The notes: generated from the letters alone by a model not told the origin. A DNA stretch of 64,000 nt from Bacillus sp. FJAT-29814 (GCF_001510715.1 NZ_LMTJ01000004.1:62001-126000); one strand, 5' to 3'. Counted from the first letter of the stretch, positions 23,777 through 32,177 are shown. Program-made: numbers and translations.

Positions 23777-26078
23777 AAATCCCCCTCTTCGGCACCCCTT
23801 CCGATATAGCTGTGATCTTATTCCCCTTTGAAATATTTGGAAAAACGACATCAACCGTGGTTCCTTGATCGATGGTGCTATTAATGTCAATCCAACCTCC
23901 ATGATCTTGAACAATTTTATGACTAATCATTAATCCGAAACCAATTCCCTTTTCTTTTGTATTATAAAAGGGTTCCCCTATCTTTCTCATTCGCTTATTT
24001 GGTATACCCTTTCCTTGATCCATAAACCTAATTTTAACTTTGTTTGAATCCTCATAAAGAGTTTGAATTTTTATGATTCCGCCATTTGGCACGGCTTCCA
24101 CCGCATTTTGAAGAATTTGCACAAAAACTTGTTTTATTTGGCTTCTATCACATCGAACAGATGGCAATTCCATCTCGAACTGTTGGGTAATTTCAATATT
24201 ATTTATTATGGTTTGTGATTTAAAAATTGAAAGCACTTGTTTTAAAAGAATGTTTATATCTGTCTCAATTATTTGATGTGCTTGTGGATTTGCAAAACTT
24301 ATAAATTCATCTACGATTTCTTCTAATTTTTTTACTTCAGACAATATGGTGGTAGTATAAAAGTCTGGTTCTTTCTCTTGTTGAATAAGCTGGACAAAAC
24401 CCTTAATTGTTGTAAGTGGATTCCTTATTTCGTGTGCTACGCTTGACGCTAACTGCCCAATGACTGAAAGCTTTTCAGACCTTTGTATAAACTCCTCAAC
24501 ATTCTTACGGTCTGAAATATCTCTTCCCACTGCAATAAAACACTCTACCTCATCATTTTCTCCATAAACAGGTGTCACTTTTGCCTCAATAGGAAGCCAT
24601 TTACCTTGTGAATGCAGGTGCCGAAATTGAACCTGGCATGGTTTCCGAAATTTACTCATAATAGTAAACTGATTTTGAACGGAAGGAATGTCCTCAGGAT
24701 GAAGGAAATCAAAAGCATGATGACCTTCATATTCATTTGGAGGGATTTCAAATACTTTTTCATGCGAAGGAGAAGCATAAAGGATTAACCCATTATTATC
24801 CATTTTAACAATAACATCTTGAATATTATCAGCTATGAGTTGATAGTTCGATTCACTGACTCTTAATGACTCTTCAACTTGCTTTTGATTCGTAATATCA
24901 ACACAAGAGCCAATAACTTCAACCACTTGCCCCCCCTTACGGACTGGACTTAAAATTGCGATATAATGAAATCCATTTAATTCTTCTTCGTAGGTGACGT
25001 TCTCCTTACCTTCCCAAGCCCTTTGATAATAGTTCATTTTTTCCATGGCAGCTTCCATTGGAAGGAAATCTGTCAGTTCTTTACCAATAATGTGTTCAGG
25101 TGTAAAACCCATTTTATACAGTAAATCTCCGTCACTTAGAGTGTGGATGAATTTCTTATTTTCTTTTTTAAACTTAAAAATGATTCCTTGATGTCTACTT
25201 ATTGTTTCACGTAATTCTCGTTGATTTTTTTTAACTATTTCCTCCATCCATTTCTGATTGCCGACATCTTGGGGAATCCCTTCCCGAACAACAATCTGTT
25301 CAATCTTATAAAAATTTCTCTCCAATTCTTCTGGCGGTAACGGCTTGCTAAAAAGAAAGCCTTGACCTTGGTTACATAGATTTTGTTGAAGAAAAATCAA
25401 TTGTTCTTTCTTCTCCACACCTTCAGCAATAACATCCATATTTAATTGGTGAGCCATTTCAATGATCATCTTCACAATTGTTGCATCATTCGAATCTATT
25501 GTTGAGTTCTTCACAAATGATTGATCAATTTTAATCTTATCTATTGGAAGGTCGTGCAAATATTGAAGTGAATTAAATCCCGTTCCAAAGTCATCTAAAC
25601 TGATTTTCACACCAATATTCTTTAATTCCCGAATAATTTTGGGGGCATGGAAGGCGTCTAACATAATCCCCTCCGTAATTTCAAAAATAAGATATTCAGG
25701 AGCAAGCTTTGTTTCTTTCAAAATCTGGCTTACCCTTTTTACAAAATTAGGCTGATACAATTGGCGTGCAGAAAGATTGACCGACATCAATATCGGGTTG
25801 TAGCCGACCTTTTGCCAAGCCTTATTTTGAAAACAAGCGGTTCGTAAAATCCAGTCTCCCAAGGGTAAAATCAATTCTGTTTCCTCAACGAAAGGGATAA
25901 ATTCCATTGGTAGAATCAATCCTTTCTCTGGATTTACCCAACGTATTAATGCTTCAACCCCGATTATTTTCCCTGTTACTAAGTCGAGTTTGGGCTGGAA
26001 ATACAAACAAAATTCGTTCCGTGAAAATGCCGCCCCAATATCCATTTCCGAATGTCTAAATTGTCTTGCTGTTCCCAT
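23766..26078 (-). CDS. EAL phosphodiesterase fused to PAS domains and a histidine kinase
   Basis: 770 residues with an unusual order. An EAL domain (about 15-265) has intact motifs VEALIRW (41-47), EITEG, DDFGTGFNSLQYL, KIDQSFV, IAEGVE and QGFLFSKPL. One or two PAS domains follow (about 290-410 and 415-530). Then HisKA has VAHEIRNPLTTIKG (H549), and HATPase_c has QILQNAVEAV, DQGKGIPNKRM and KGIGFGLMISHK. It should therefore degrade c-di-GMP and autophosphorylate, possibly feeding the sporulation phosphorelay as PAS-HisKA orphan kinases do. No response regulator is adjacent. AGGTGGTG lies 8 nt before the start. It overlaps the next gene by 11 nt. Confidence 0.93.
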   Translation of the reverse strand: MGTARQFRHSEMDIGAAFSRNEFCLYFQPKLDLVTGKIIGVEALIRWVNPEKGLILPMEFIPFVEETELILPLGDWILRTACFQNKAWQKVGYNPILMSVNLSARQLYQPNFVKRVSQILKETKLAPEYLIFEITEGIMLDAFHAPKIIRELKNIGVKISLDDFGTGFNSLQYLHDLPIDKIKIDQSFVKNSTIDSNDATIVKMIIEMAHQLNMDVIAEGVEKKEQLIFLQQNLCNQGQGFLFSKPLPPEELERNFYKIEQIVVREGIPQDVGNQKWMEEIVKKNQRELRETISRHQGIIFKFKKENKKFIHTLSDGDLLYKMGFTPEHIIGKELTDFLPMEAAMEKMNYYQRAWEGKENVTYEEELNGFHYIAILSPVRKGGQVVEVIGSCVDITNQKQVEESLRVSESNYQLIADNIQDVIVKMDNNGLILYASPSHEKVFEIPPNEYEGHHAFDFLHPEDIPSVQNQFTIMSKFRKPCQVQFRHLHSQGKWLPIEAKVTPVYGENDEVECFIAVGRDISDRKNVEEFIQRSEKLSVIGQLASSVAHEIRNPLTTIKGFVQLIQQEKEPDFYTTTILSEVKKLEEIVDEFISFANPQAHQIIETDINILLKQVLSIFKSQTIINNIEITQQFEMELPSVRCDRSQIKQVFVQILQNAVEAVPNGGIIKIQTLYEDSNKVKIRFMDQGKGIPNKRMRKIGEPFYNTKEKGIGFGLMISHKIVQDHGGWIDINSTIDQGTTVDVVFPNISKGNKITAISEGVPKRGIYGK

Positions 26079-26520
26079 GTTTACTTCACCACCTTGATTA
26101 CTTCCTTTTATCTACTTGCATATCGATTTTGTTGAGTACATTTCAATAAGGTTTCTTGATCTTTGTAAATTTTTTTACATGGGTATATATTACCAGACAA
26201 TTTCCTTAATAGGAATGAATTTTGTCAATTTTTTTGGTTTTTTGTCATAATTTGTAGAATTTCAATATAAATCCCAATTAATATATAAAAAAAATGAAAT
26301 AATCATAAATGCTTTCACATTAAAACTTTAATTTCTTTGATAAATAGATGCACAGATACTTCAAATTTTAAAAGAGACTATACAAAATGGCATCCTGTAT
26401 TTATATTGAATATTCAAAAAAATAGTGGGTGTTAGCATGGTGGATTTAGTACAAAAAGAAGAGATGACTTCAATAAAATAAAAGGTACTAGGTATCGTCT
26501 AGCACGATGGCACAGGTTTA
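26079..26520. other. AT-rich upstream region of the c-di-GMP operon
   Basis: Non-coding stretch of about 440 bp that must hold the promoter of the EAL-kinase operon. It contains TCATAATTTGT (26245-26255), an 11-mer that also occurs twice in the exopolysaccharide promoter region (49721-49731 and 49852-49862). No confident -35/-10 pair was chosen because of the base composition. Confidence 0.4.
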
Positions 26521-26524
26521 TGTT

Positions 26525-26612
26525 CAGGTTTCTCATAAAATAATGGGGATGGGGCAATAACGATGATCGTTATGGATTACGATTTCCGGATGGGTTAAAT
26601 TAATGGTTGTTA
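26525..26612 (+). pseudogene. Degraded copy of the 37-residue membrane-peptide gene found at 32.2 kb
   Basis: The segment ending TGGGTTAAATTAATGGTT (about 26588-26605), preceded by a TTATGGATTACGATTTCCGGA-like stretch, aligns with the intact small gene at 32178-32291 (TTATGGATCGCGTTTTTC, then GGCTGGGTTAAATTAATGGTT). The frame has stops (TAA, TGA) in its middle and runs directly into the IS3 transposase remnant. Confidence 0.5.
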
Positions 26613-27053
26613 AAGAACAATCAACGTTTATATTTATCCGATATTTGTGATTTATGGAATAAAGAAATCGTGGCATACAAAATAAGTTCCAAGAATGGTT
26701 TAGAACTTGTGATGGATACTCTGAAAGAAGCGAACAAAAAAAGAGATGTGACCGATAAAACCATTCTCCACAGTGATCAGGGTTATCAGTATACATCTCC
26801 CGAATACCACGAAGCCGTCAAACTAAATGGTATTACTCAAAGTATGTCCAGAAAAGCCAATTGTTTAGACAATGCTTGTGTAGAAAACTTTTATAGTCAT
26901 TTTAAAACAGAGTGTATGTATTTAAATAAATTTGAGAAGCCAGAGGAAGTTATACAAGCAGTGGATAAATATATCTACTTTTATAATAACAAGAGAATTC
27001 AAAAGAAATTAGGCAACCTTAGCCCAATTAAGTATCGGGCAAAAGTTGCCTAA
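26604..27053 (+). pseudogene. IS3-family transposase OrfB, C-terminal fragment
   Basis: About 148 codons of a DDE integrase core: YLSDICDLWNKEIVAYKIS, then HSDQGYQYTS with the second catalytic Asp, and DNACVENFYSHFKTE with the catalytic Glu, ending in the IS3-typical YIYFYNNKRIQKKLGNLSP. The N-terminal part with the first Asp (the TDIT motif), OrfA and the left end are missing, so it is inactive. The 5' boundary coincides with a degraded small-gene copy. Confidence 0.88.
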
Positions 27054-27074
27054 AGAGTCAACTATGATTAGATT

Positions 27075-27140
27075 GATTCCTTCTTCAGCTTACAGACCAC
27101 ATAGTTGGTTGCCGAAGCTGAAGGTGGAAGCTTTTTTCTA
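27075..27140 (+). repeat. Hairpin region at the right end of the IS3 remnant
   Basis: TTCTTCAGCTT and AAGCTGAAGGTGG pair across about 25 nt, followed by AAGCTTTTTTC. It could be a terminator of the transposase or a relic of the right inverted repeat. Confidence 0.4.
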
Positions 27141-27233
27141 CTGTCTACTTGACAGGGGTATATGCAAAATAATAGCTCAGAGCTTTTTTATAATAGTACG
27201 TTGTTGTACATTAGCACCCTTTAGTACAACAGT

Positions 27234-27584
27234 TTAACATTTGCAAACCATTAAATGGTTCCCATCAAGGTCCTTGAAATTAAACCAGTGATTATGCTCA
27301 ATTTCAGTGGTTAATTCAACATTCTTACTCTTCATATGCTCATAGGCTTGTTCTATATTGTTAGTGTTCAAATGGAAAGGTGGAGTTTTGAATATATTGT
27401 CCTCTGAATAAATCTTACTGTCTAATACAATTCCTGTACCGTTCATAGGTAATACATACAAATGACCAAATAATATTTCACCATCTACTGGCAAGCCTAA
27501 TATATCACAATACCAATTACAAGCTTTTTCAATGTTGCTTACGGGAATAAAAACAGTACCAATTTGATTTAAAATAGGGTTCAT
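27234..27584 (-). CDS. VOC-family (glyoxalase/bleomycin-resistance fold) protein
   Basis: 116 residues, a single VOC module: GTVFIPVSNIEKACNWYCDI, LGLPVDGEI, then FHLNTNNIEQAYEHMKSKNV and FNFKDLDGNHLMVCK. Such proteins bind a metal through His/Glu positions and act as dioxygenases, isomerases or antibiotic-binding proteins; which applies here cannot be read off. GGAGG lies 7 nt before the ATG. It stands alone between repeat and IS remnants. Confidence 0.85.
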   Translation of the reverse strand: MNPILNQIGTVFIPVSNIEKACNWYCDILGLPVDGEILFGHLYVLPMNGTGIVLDSKIYSEDNIFKTPPFHLNTNNIEQAYEHMKSKNVELTTEIEHNHWFNFKDLDGNHLMVCKC

Positions 27585-27599
27585 AAATAACCTCCAAAT

Positions 27600-27968
27600 T
27601 TTTGTTTTATAGGTTTAATTCGTGATGAACTAATTATTTCCTTCTTTGTGAACCCACGCAGGGGGCGGTTCGCTGGATGCATGAACAGCCCCTTCCTACA
27701 AATAATCAGGCCTTTCAGTTACAACTTGTAATAGTTCCCGACATTTTGTTTCCCATACTCAAACAAATTGGACGTTTGAGTAACCAGGTTCATTCCCCGC
27801 CCATTACTGGCTTCTTACATCCACGCACACTATCCAAATCCATTTAAAAGTAATCAAGAAATTGGAAAATCTCTGGATGGTGCCTGTCATCCATTCTTTT
27901 ATTCTATACTAGGCACCGAAATTAATGTTACCAAGGAACTTCGATTATCTCAGTTCCTCTTTTGTTTT
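27600..27968. repeat. Intergenic segment with decayed dispersed repeats and a plus-strand terminator
   Basis: Contains a repeat copy at about 27715-27783 (matches 20759-20830), a copy of the CTCTGGAT...CATCCATT repeat at about 27852-27895 (matches 7660-7735), and a hairpin AGGAACT...AGTTCCT (27931-27955) followed by CTTTTGTTTTTT on the plus strand. The hairpin looks like a terminator whose gene has been lost, or a bidirectional one for the YARHG gene. No intact gene. Confidence 0.5.
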
Positions 27969-28463
27969 TTATTCATAGGATTTAATTAAATCTATATTCT
28001 GCTTCTCTATATTTGAAAGCAGATCATAATGGAATTCTTCATTTGGCTTGTACCATGATTTGCGGTCAAAATATTGCTGTAAGTCATCAGCTGTGAAAAT
28101 ATAACCATGCCTTGCAAAAATCTCATTTCGTGCCAATCGTAAGTCTTGTTTTGCAAAGTCTTGAACATCTGTATCTGTTAAAATGCGAGTATTGCTATCC
28201 GGCAAGATAAAATCGTCACTCTCACTCGACTCTATGTATTCCTGTGATTGTTTAACCTCCTGTACTTTTTCCTCTTGTACTTTTTCCTCATCTGCAAATA
28301 TCCCAAATAAGCTTCCTATCACTCCCACAATCAAAGCTATTATTATGAACACTGCATACCGTCGCAAATACTCCATTATCAAACCAATGATAAATAAACA
28401 TACTATAATAATTAGTACAATTGTAATTCCATATTCAGCTAACTTTTCAATCCAGTGCAGCAT
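27969..28463 (-). CDS. YARHG-domain membrane protein
   Basis: 164 residues. Two hydrophobic segments near the N-terminus (about 10-30 and 35-55: ITIVLIIIVCLFIIGLIMEY, AVFIIIALIVGVIGSLFGIF), an acidic linker, and a C-terminal YARHG domain with LRLARNEIFARHGYIF at about 118-133 and YFDRKSWYKP. YARHG is an extracellular domain of unknown role, associated with cell-surface proteins. The C-terminal half is probably outside the membrane. GTGGTGAAAT precedes the ATG. Confidence 0.85.
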   Translation of the reverse strand: MLHWIEKLAEYGITIVLIIIVCLFIIGLIMEYLRRYAVFIIIALIVGVIGSLFGIFADEEKVQEEKVQEVKQSQEYIESSESDDFILPDSNTRILTDTDVQDFAKQDLRLARNEIFARHGYIFTADDLQQYFDRKSWYKPNEEFHYDLLSNIEKQNIDLIKSYE

Positions 28464-28570
28464 ATTTCACCACTTCACAAATTATTAATAAAAAGATTGT
28501 CTAAATAAATATTAAAGTAAAAATGTGTTAGAAAACCAATTAATCTACTTAAGGATTCAATTTATCCATC

Positions 28571-29038
28571 TCATCCCTGCACGAACTTTAACAAACCTTT
28601 CATTTTATTCTGTAATTCCCATTTTTTGTACTCCGGCTCCAGGACAAGCGTTAGCATCTCCTCAATCACCTTTCTATTTTCCAATAAGCGCTCGGGTAAG
28701 GGGTAGTAATAAATTGTTAGCTGTCCTTGGTGATGCTGTTGCTTGAAAAAATCTGAACGATGATCTTTACGAATATAGATCTTATTTATATGTCTGACTA
28801 ATCTATTATGAATATTCCTCTTACTTTCCCCAATATAGAGCATTGTGTTTTCCCTGGTAATCATATAGATTCCGCCGACACCTTTACCAACTGTGTCGAT
28901 AATTTTTCCTTTTGCATCCTTGTATTCCTGTTCAGGAGAGCTGGAATTTAGAGTAATACTAAACATTTTCCAATTAGGATTGCTTATGGGCAATATCTCT
29001 AATTTCGTTAGAACTGTTTCGATGTTTTCCCCCATCAT
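28571..29038 (-). CDS. GIY-YIG nuclease-domain protein
   Basis: 155 residues. A GIY-YIG motif is seen as GGIYMITRENTMLYIGESKR (about 53-72); the conserved Arg follows in NIHNRLVRH and the metal-binding Glu is probably in KVIEEMLTLVLEPEY. The fold is used by homing endonucleases, UvrC and small stand-alone nucleases. The N-terminal 50 residues have no recognised domain. AAGGTTGG precedes the start. Role unknown; lies among decayed mobile-type sequence. Confidence 0.82.
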   Translation of the reverse strand: MMGENIETVLTKLEILPISNPNWKMFSITLNSSSPEQEYKDAKGKIIDTVGKGVGGIYMITRENTMLYIGESKRNIHNRLVRHINKIYIRKDHRSDFFKQQHHQGQLTIYYYPLPERLLENRKVIEEMLTLVLEPEYKKWELQNKMKGLLKFVQG

Positions 29039-29159
29039 TAACTACCAACCTTGTATTCTTTAGTGATTCATAAAAGCAACTTTATTCCTATGATATCACT
29101 AAATGGTTAAATATTCCTATCCCATTTATGACGTCAATTAGGTAATATGCACCACTATT

Positions 29160-29432
29160 CTACAAAATGTTGCCCGTGCGTAAACTAATTGGACAGTTGT
29201 TTAAATAGGTCCAAACCCCTGCCAGTAGTGGCTTTTTACCTCCCATATCACGAAGATGCCTGTCAGATAGACAAACGATTGAATGAATCAGCCTTAAATA
29301 TTGATACCTCAACTTTTCTGCACGTATTCTTGTGAGAATTTTGATGAAAGCCGCCATATGTTGTTGGTAAGTATCTGGCATGGCCAATACAGCCTCAGAA
29401 ATCCGACTAGTTCCTACAACATCTGCTACCAC
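29160..29432 (-). pseudogene. Short remnant frame next to the AAACGTTT repeat
   Basis: A 90-codon frame (e.g. MPDTYQQHMAAFIKILTRIR, LIHSIVCLSDRHLRDMGG) without a ribosome site. It is preceded by CCAATTAAACGTTT exactly as the decayed gene at 15.2-15.7 kb is, and its 3' part overlaps a version of the AATTGGAC repeat. I read it as part of a decayed element rather than a working gene. Confidence 0.35.
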
Positions 29433-29620
29433 TTACCCCAATTAAACGTTTGGATAAAATCCTGGAGAAACCAAATTTATAAGATTTTGTTTCCCAATAC
29501 TCCTAAAAACTCTGTCATGTTTCCAAACGTTTGAGTGATTTTACTCAAATCGCAGTGTTAATGGGTTCTGGGTCAGAAACAGGTGAAAATCTTGTCAGTT
29601 TTAAACGTTTGAATAATAGG
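29433..29620. repeat. Dispersed AAACGTTTGA repeat cluster
   Basis: Three AAACGTTT words (about 29447, 29524 and 29603) with TTTTGTTTCCCAATAC between them, matching the families at 15.7, 20.8 and 27.7 kb. No coding frame is seen. Confidence 0.45.
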
Positions 29621-29844
29621 GACTTTAGGGACTACATCACTGACTTTTGATTCGATAGCAAATTTTTTAGAAACCTCTTAATGCGTAATACACTACGTCA
29701 ATTACTAGTCATATTATTATGAAATGGTCTTTAAAAGGAGAGTGATCCTTGGACTAGAAAAAGAAATTTATTGTTATTGAGGAAGTCTTAAGTGGCTAAG
29801 GGAAGCTCATAATATGTTTGACACCTTTCTATAAAAATCCTAAC
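29621..29844. other. Non-coding spacer
   Basis: No credible gene. A good ribosome-like site AAAAGGAG at 29734-29741 is followed by frames that stop at once, suggesting a lost gene. Confidence 0.3.
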
Positions 29845-29873
29845 AAAAAAGGAACCCCACTCAAGGATTCCTT
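29845..29873 (-). terminator. Terminator after the 41-residue peptide gene
   Basis: AGGAATCC and GGGGTTCCT pair with small bulges, followed on the minus strand by TTTTTTG. It is placed 21 nt after the stop codon. Confidence 0.7.
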
Positions 29874-29894
29874 CAAATTACGATATTCTTTAAA

Positions 29895-30020
29895 CTAGCA
29901 CGTTTTTTGGTTAAAATAGCCGTCGATTTGTTGATCGCCTTTTTTAGCTGCTTGCATGAGACTCATGATTAGAAGCATAGCAAATGAACCGACAAATAAA
30001 CCTGATATAAATAGTAGCAT
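29895..30020 (-). CDS. 41-residue single-pass membrane peptide downstream of a c-di-GMP riboswitch
   Basis: The start MLLFISGLFVGSFAMLLIMS forms one hydrophobic helix; the tail MQAAKKGDQQIDGYFNQKTC is polar and charged. GGAGGG lies 6 nt before the ATG. The gene is monocistronic, between a GEMM-type aptamer and a terminator, so its expression should respond to cyclic-di-GMP. The N-terminal part looks like short proteins of the DUF3789 kind; function unknown. It is too short for many gene callers, but ribosome site, riboswitch and terminator together support it. Confidence 0.72.
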   Translation of the reverse strand: MLLFISGLFVGSFAMLLIMSLMQAAKKGDQQIDGYFNQKTC

Positions 30021-30061
30021 ATGTACCCTCCAATGATTAATCATAATTCGTCGGAAGGTGG

Positions 30062-30150
30062 TCATTTTCGGCATCTGGCTGGCATAGTTTGAAAAACCTT
30101 AGCCCCTATAGCTTTGCGCCACCATCTTTCAATGGATTTGCCCTTTCGTA
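30062..30150 (-). ncRNA. Cyclic-di-GMP-I (GEMM-I) riboswitch
   Basis: On the minus strand: GGGCAAATCCATTGAAAGATGG then GGCGCAAAGCTATAGGGGCTAAGG, then CTATGCCAGCCAGATGCC. These are the conserved GEMM-I elements: AAAGGGCAAA, the GAAA tetraloop-like stem (CCATTGAAAGATGG), GCGCAAAGC, GGGGCTAAGG, and the second-stem tetraloop receptor region GCCAGCCAG. It lies about 45 nt upstream of the 41-residue peptide ATG. No separate terminator is seen between aptamer and ATG, so translational control or a helix covering the GGAGGG site is more likely. Direction of response is unknown. Confidence 0.88.
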
Positions 30151-30355
30151 CGAACTATGTAGTTATTAATATGTTACCATAATTATCTAACTAAAGATAG
30201 TTATATAACCTCTTTATCAATGATAAAAATAGGACTTTTAACCTCTTTATCACTTGGGAAAATTTTCGGTGAGAGACACTGGATGTTTCTACCCTTACTT
30301 TTAGTGATATCCAAGCTGCCCCCACAACCTTCCTTATTTGCCTTTATTTTAGAAT
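30151..30355. other. Spacer upstream of the riboswitch
   Basis: Holds the presumed promoter of the riboswitch transcript. It contains two near-repeats, ACCTCTTTATCAATGATAAA (about 30209) and ACCTCTTTATCACTTGGGAA (about 30241). No gene seen. Confidence 0.35.
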
Positions 30356-30404
30356 AAAAAAAGCGAATCGCTGCATATCCATTATACAGGCGCTTCGCTT
30401 TTTA
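30354..30404 (-). terminator. Terminator of the sortase operon
   Basis: AAAAAGCGAAGCGCC pairs with AGCGATTCGCTTTTTTT on the minus strand (long stem with an internal mismatch, loop of about 18 nt). It lies 34 nt after the sortase stop and could work in both directions. Confidence 0.8.
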
Positions 30405-30437
30405 TAATATAACTTGAGGTCTTACAAGTATGTTAAA

Positions 30438-31091
30438 TCAGGATGACGCTTCAACCTTAAGCGGATTACTCTTCAATTTCGTATAGATCACAAACCGCTG
30501 CGGTGCATGCCCAATAAAGTTAAATGGGTAGCAGGTTGTAAGGGTTAGAGTCTCATAATCTGTCGGGACTGCCACGGTTTCGTCATCGGCTTCTACGATT
30601 TTGGTCTCGGTTGCTTCATAGATAAAATCACCATATGGAGTTGAGAAGGTGATTTCATCTCCCAGCTTTAAGTCTTTCAACTTGCGAAAAACGGTATCCC
30701 GATGGCCGCTTAGAAGGACATGCCCCCCTTGGCCCGGCAGAGCGCTTCCCGCCATATGACCGATGCCTTGTTTAAGTTCGTTATCATGGGTGCCCTGAAC
30801 CACTGGATACGATAAATCTAAAGAAGAGATTGATAGCCTGCCAAGCATTTCGCCTGGTGAAGGCATGGTTGGCCATGCTTCTGTGTCGAACACCTTCTTA
30901 ACTTGAGTAGGTTTATACGGTTTTACTACCGTCTTTGCCAACAGGGTGGTCTCCTTCGTCATTTCCCAACCAAAAACACCAATTACAGCTATTCCCGCGA
31001 TTATCAATAATGTTGGTACGCCAAGGAGGATCCACTTTAGTATTTTGGGCTTTCTTTTCTTCCTTCTTTTCTTTTTGCGTACGGTTTCCAT
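30438..31091 (-). CDS. Class D sortase
   Basis: 217 residues. A basic N-terminus (RKKKRRKKRKPK) precedes one membrane segment (about 18-40, ILKWILLGVPTLLIIAGIAV); the rest is the extracellular catalytic domain. The catalytic triad is His130 (LLSGHRDTVF), Cys187 (LTTCYPF) and Arg199 (APQRFVIYTK). The TLTLTTCYPF motif and length fit class D sortases of bacilli (YhcS type), which join LPxTx proteins to cell-wall peptidoglycan. It follows its likely substrate gene by 4 nt. The ribosome site GGAG is about 18 nt away, so coupling to the upstream gene is likely. Confidence 0.93.
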   Translation of the reverse strand: METVRKKKRRKKRKPKILKWILLGVPTLLIIAGIAVIGVFGWEMTKETTLLAKTVVKPYKPTQVKKVFDTEAWPTMPSPGEMLGRLSISSLDLSYPVVQGTHDNELKQGIGHMAGSALPGQGGHVLLSGHRDTVFRKLKDLKLGDEITFSTPYGDFIYEATETKIVEADDETVAVPTDYETLTLTTCYPFNFIGHAPQRFVIYTKLKSNPLKVEASS

Positions 31092-31095
31092 TGGA

Positions 31096-31809
31096 TTAAG
31101 CTTGATTCTCCATTTTACGGACGGTTCGCATAGCTGGAATTAAAGCCAGACCACCTAGGACAACAAGCAGTCCACCAAGGGCAATGCCTTCAGGAAGATC
31201 TGAAGAAGTATTTGGCAGCGTAGCATTTGGCATTGGAACAAAACCTTTTGCCTTTTCAAGGCCTTTCTTCGCCTTTACCGCATCTTTTAAGGCAGCTAAC
31301 TTACTATTAAGAACAGCCGGGTTTAAATCTTCTTTTTTAGGGTCAACCGTCGCTAATACGTTACCCTTAAGATCTTTAATTTGAATTTTAAGCGATTCAG
31401 CATTTTTTGAAGTTAAATTAGATAGATCGAATGGGTTGCCGTTTTTATCAACGAACGCTACTTGCAGATGTGCCTTTTGTGCACTGTCCAAGAAAAGACG
31501 GCCCAAAGTAGCCCTGTTTGCATCAGACAGCTGTTCAGGTGAAGAGACTGTCTTTAAAAGCGCAGCGGCTTCCTGTGCATTTTTCGTAATATCGTTGTAC
31601 TCTTGTTGGCTAATTTTGATAGATTGCAAATAGGCATATAGGTAATCTACTTCGCCCACACCTAGCGCTTTCAATGAATCTACTAAATTCTTTGCATACT
31701 CTGATGAGCTAGCCGCTTTTGCTTCATTTACCGCCACTGGACTGAATAAAGAAAGAGAAATCCCTAAAGCAGCAACCACGGCACCTTTTTTCAATAAATT
31801 ATTCACCAT
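31096..31809 (-). CDS. LPNTS-anchored processed acidic surface-type protein (sortase D substrate)
   Basis: 237 residues. A signal peptide (AVVAALGISLSLFSPVAVNE then AKA-A cleavage at about 32) leads into an extracellular helical region (about 33-195) and a C-terminal sorting signal: LPNTS at 198-202, hydrophobic GIALGGLLVVLGGLALIPAM, and a charged tail RTVRKMENQA. LPNT[SA] is the motif class recognised by YhcS-like sortases, and the sortase gene follows directly. AAAGGAATG precedes the start. Function of the exposed part is unknown. Confidence 0.88.
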   Translation of the reverse strand: MVNNLLKKGAVVAALGISLSLFSPVAVNEAKAASSSEYAKNLVDSLKALGVGEVDYLYAYLQSIKISQQEYNDITKNAQEAAALLKTVSSPEQLSDANRATLGRLFLDSAQKAHLQVAFVDKNGNPFDLSNLTSKNAESLKIQIKDLKGNVLATVDPKKEDLNPAVLNSKLAALKDAVKAKKGLEKAKGFVPMPNATLPNTSSDLPEGIALGGLLVVLGGLALIPAMRTVRKMENQA

Positions 31810-31916
31810 TATGTATCATTCCTTTTCACTATGACAATTTTATTAGTAATATAGCATATTTCGGCAAATTATTCCATAGTTTAGAAAAATCCACCTAGAT
31901 AAGAATTCTCCCGCAC

Positions 31917-32153
31917 TCACAAATAAAGGTCAATCCATAACCATATTGTCGAAATGTTTAATAATCCCATTACATATTTCTCACGTTTTCCCCACTGCCG
32001 ATTTGTTATTATATATGAAAGTCCCCGTAATGCTTCGACAAACAATACAATATTCCCAATATTAATTCGGAAAATCAGATCATTGTTTTTGTAAGCGCTA
32101 CAAGCTAAAATTAAACAACATTCACCTAGTGAAAACACAAAGGCAATCTGCAA
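31917..32153 (-). pseudogene. Possible membrane-protein fragment
   Basis: A 78-codon frame with hydrophobic stretches (IGNIVLFVEALRGLSYIITN, MGLLNISTIWLWIDLYL) that faintly resembles the end of DUF4181-like membrane proteins. No ribosome site; support is weak. Otherwise the 31810-32177 gap shows nothing convincing. Confidence 0.25.
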
Positions 32154-32177
32154 CTATCTATGTAGGAGTGGATTTTA

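Noticed and set aside
27046-27237. 63-codon frame after the IS3 remnant
   Set aside because: It runs through the hairpin at the IS end and has no ribosome site.
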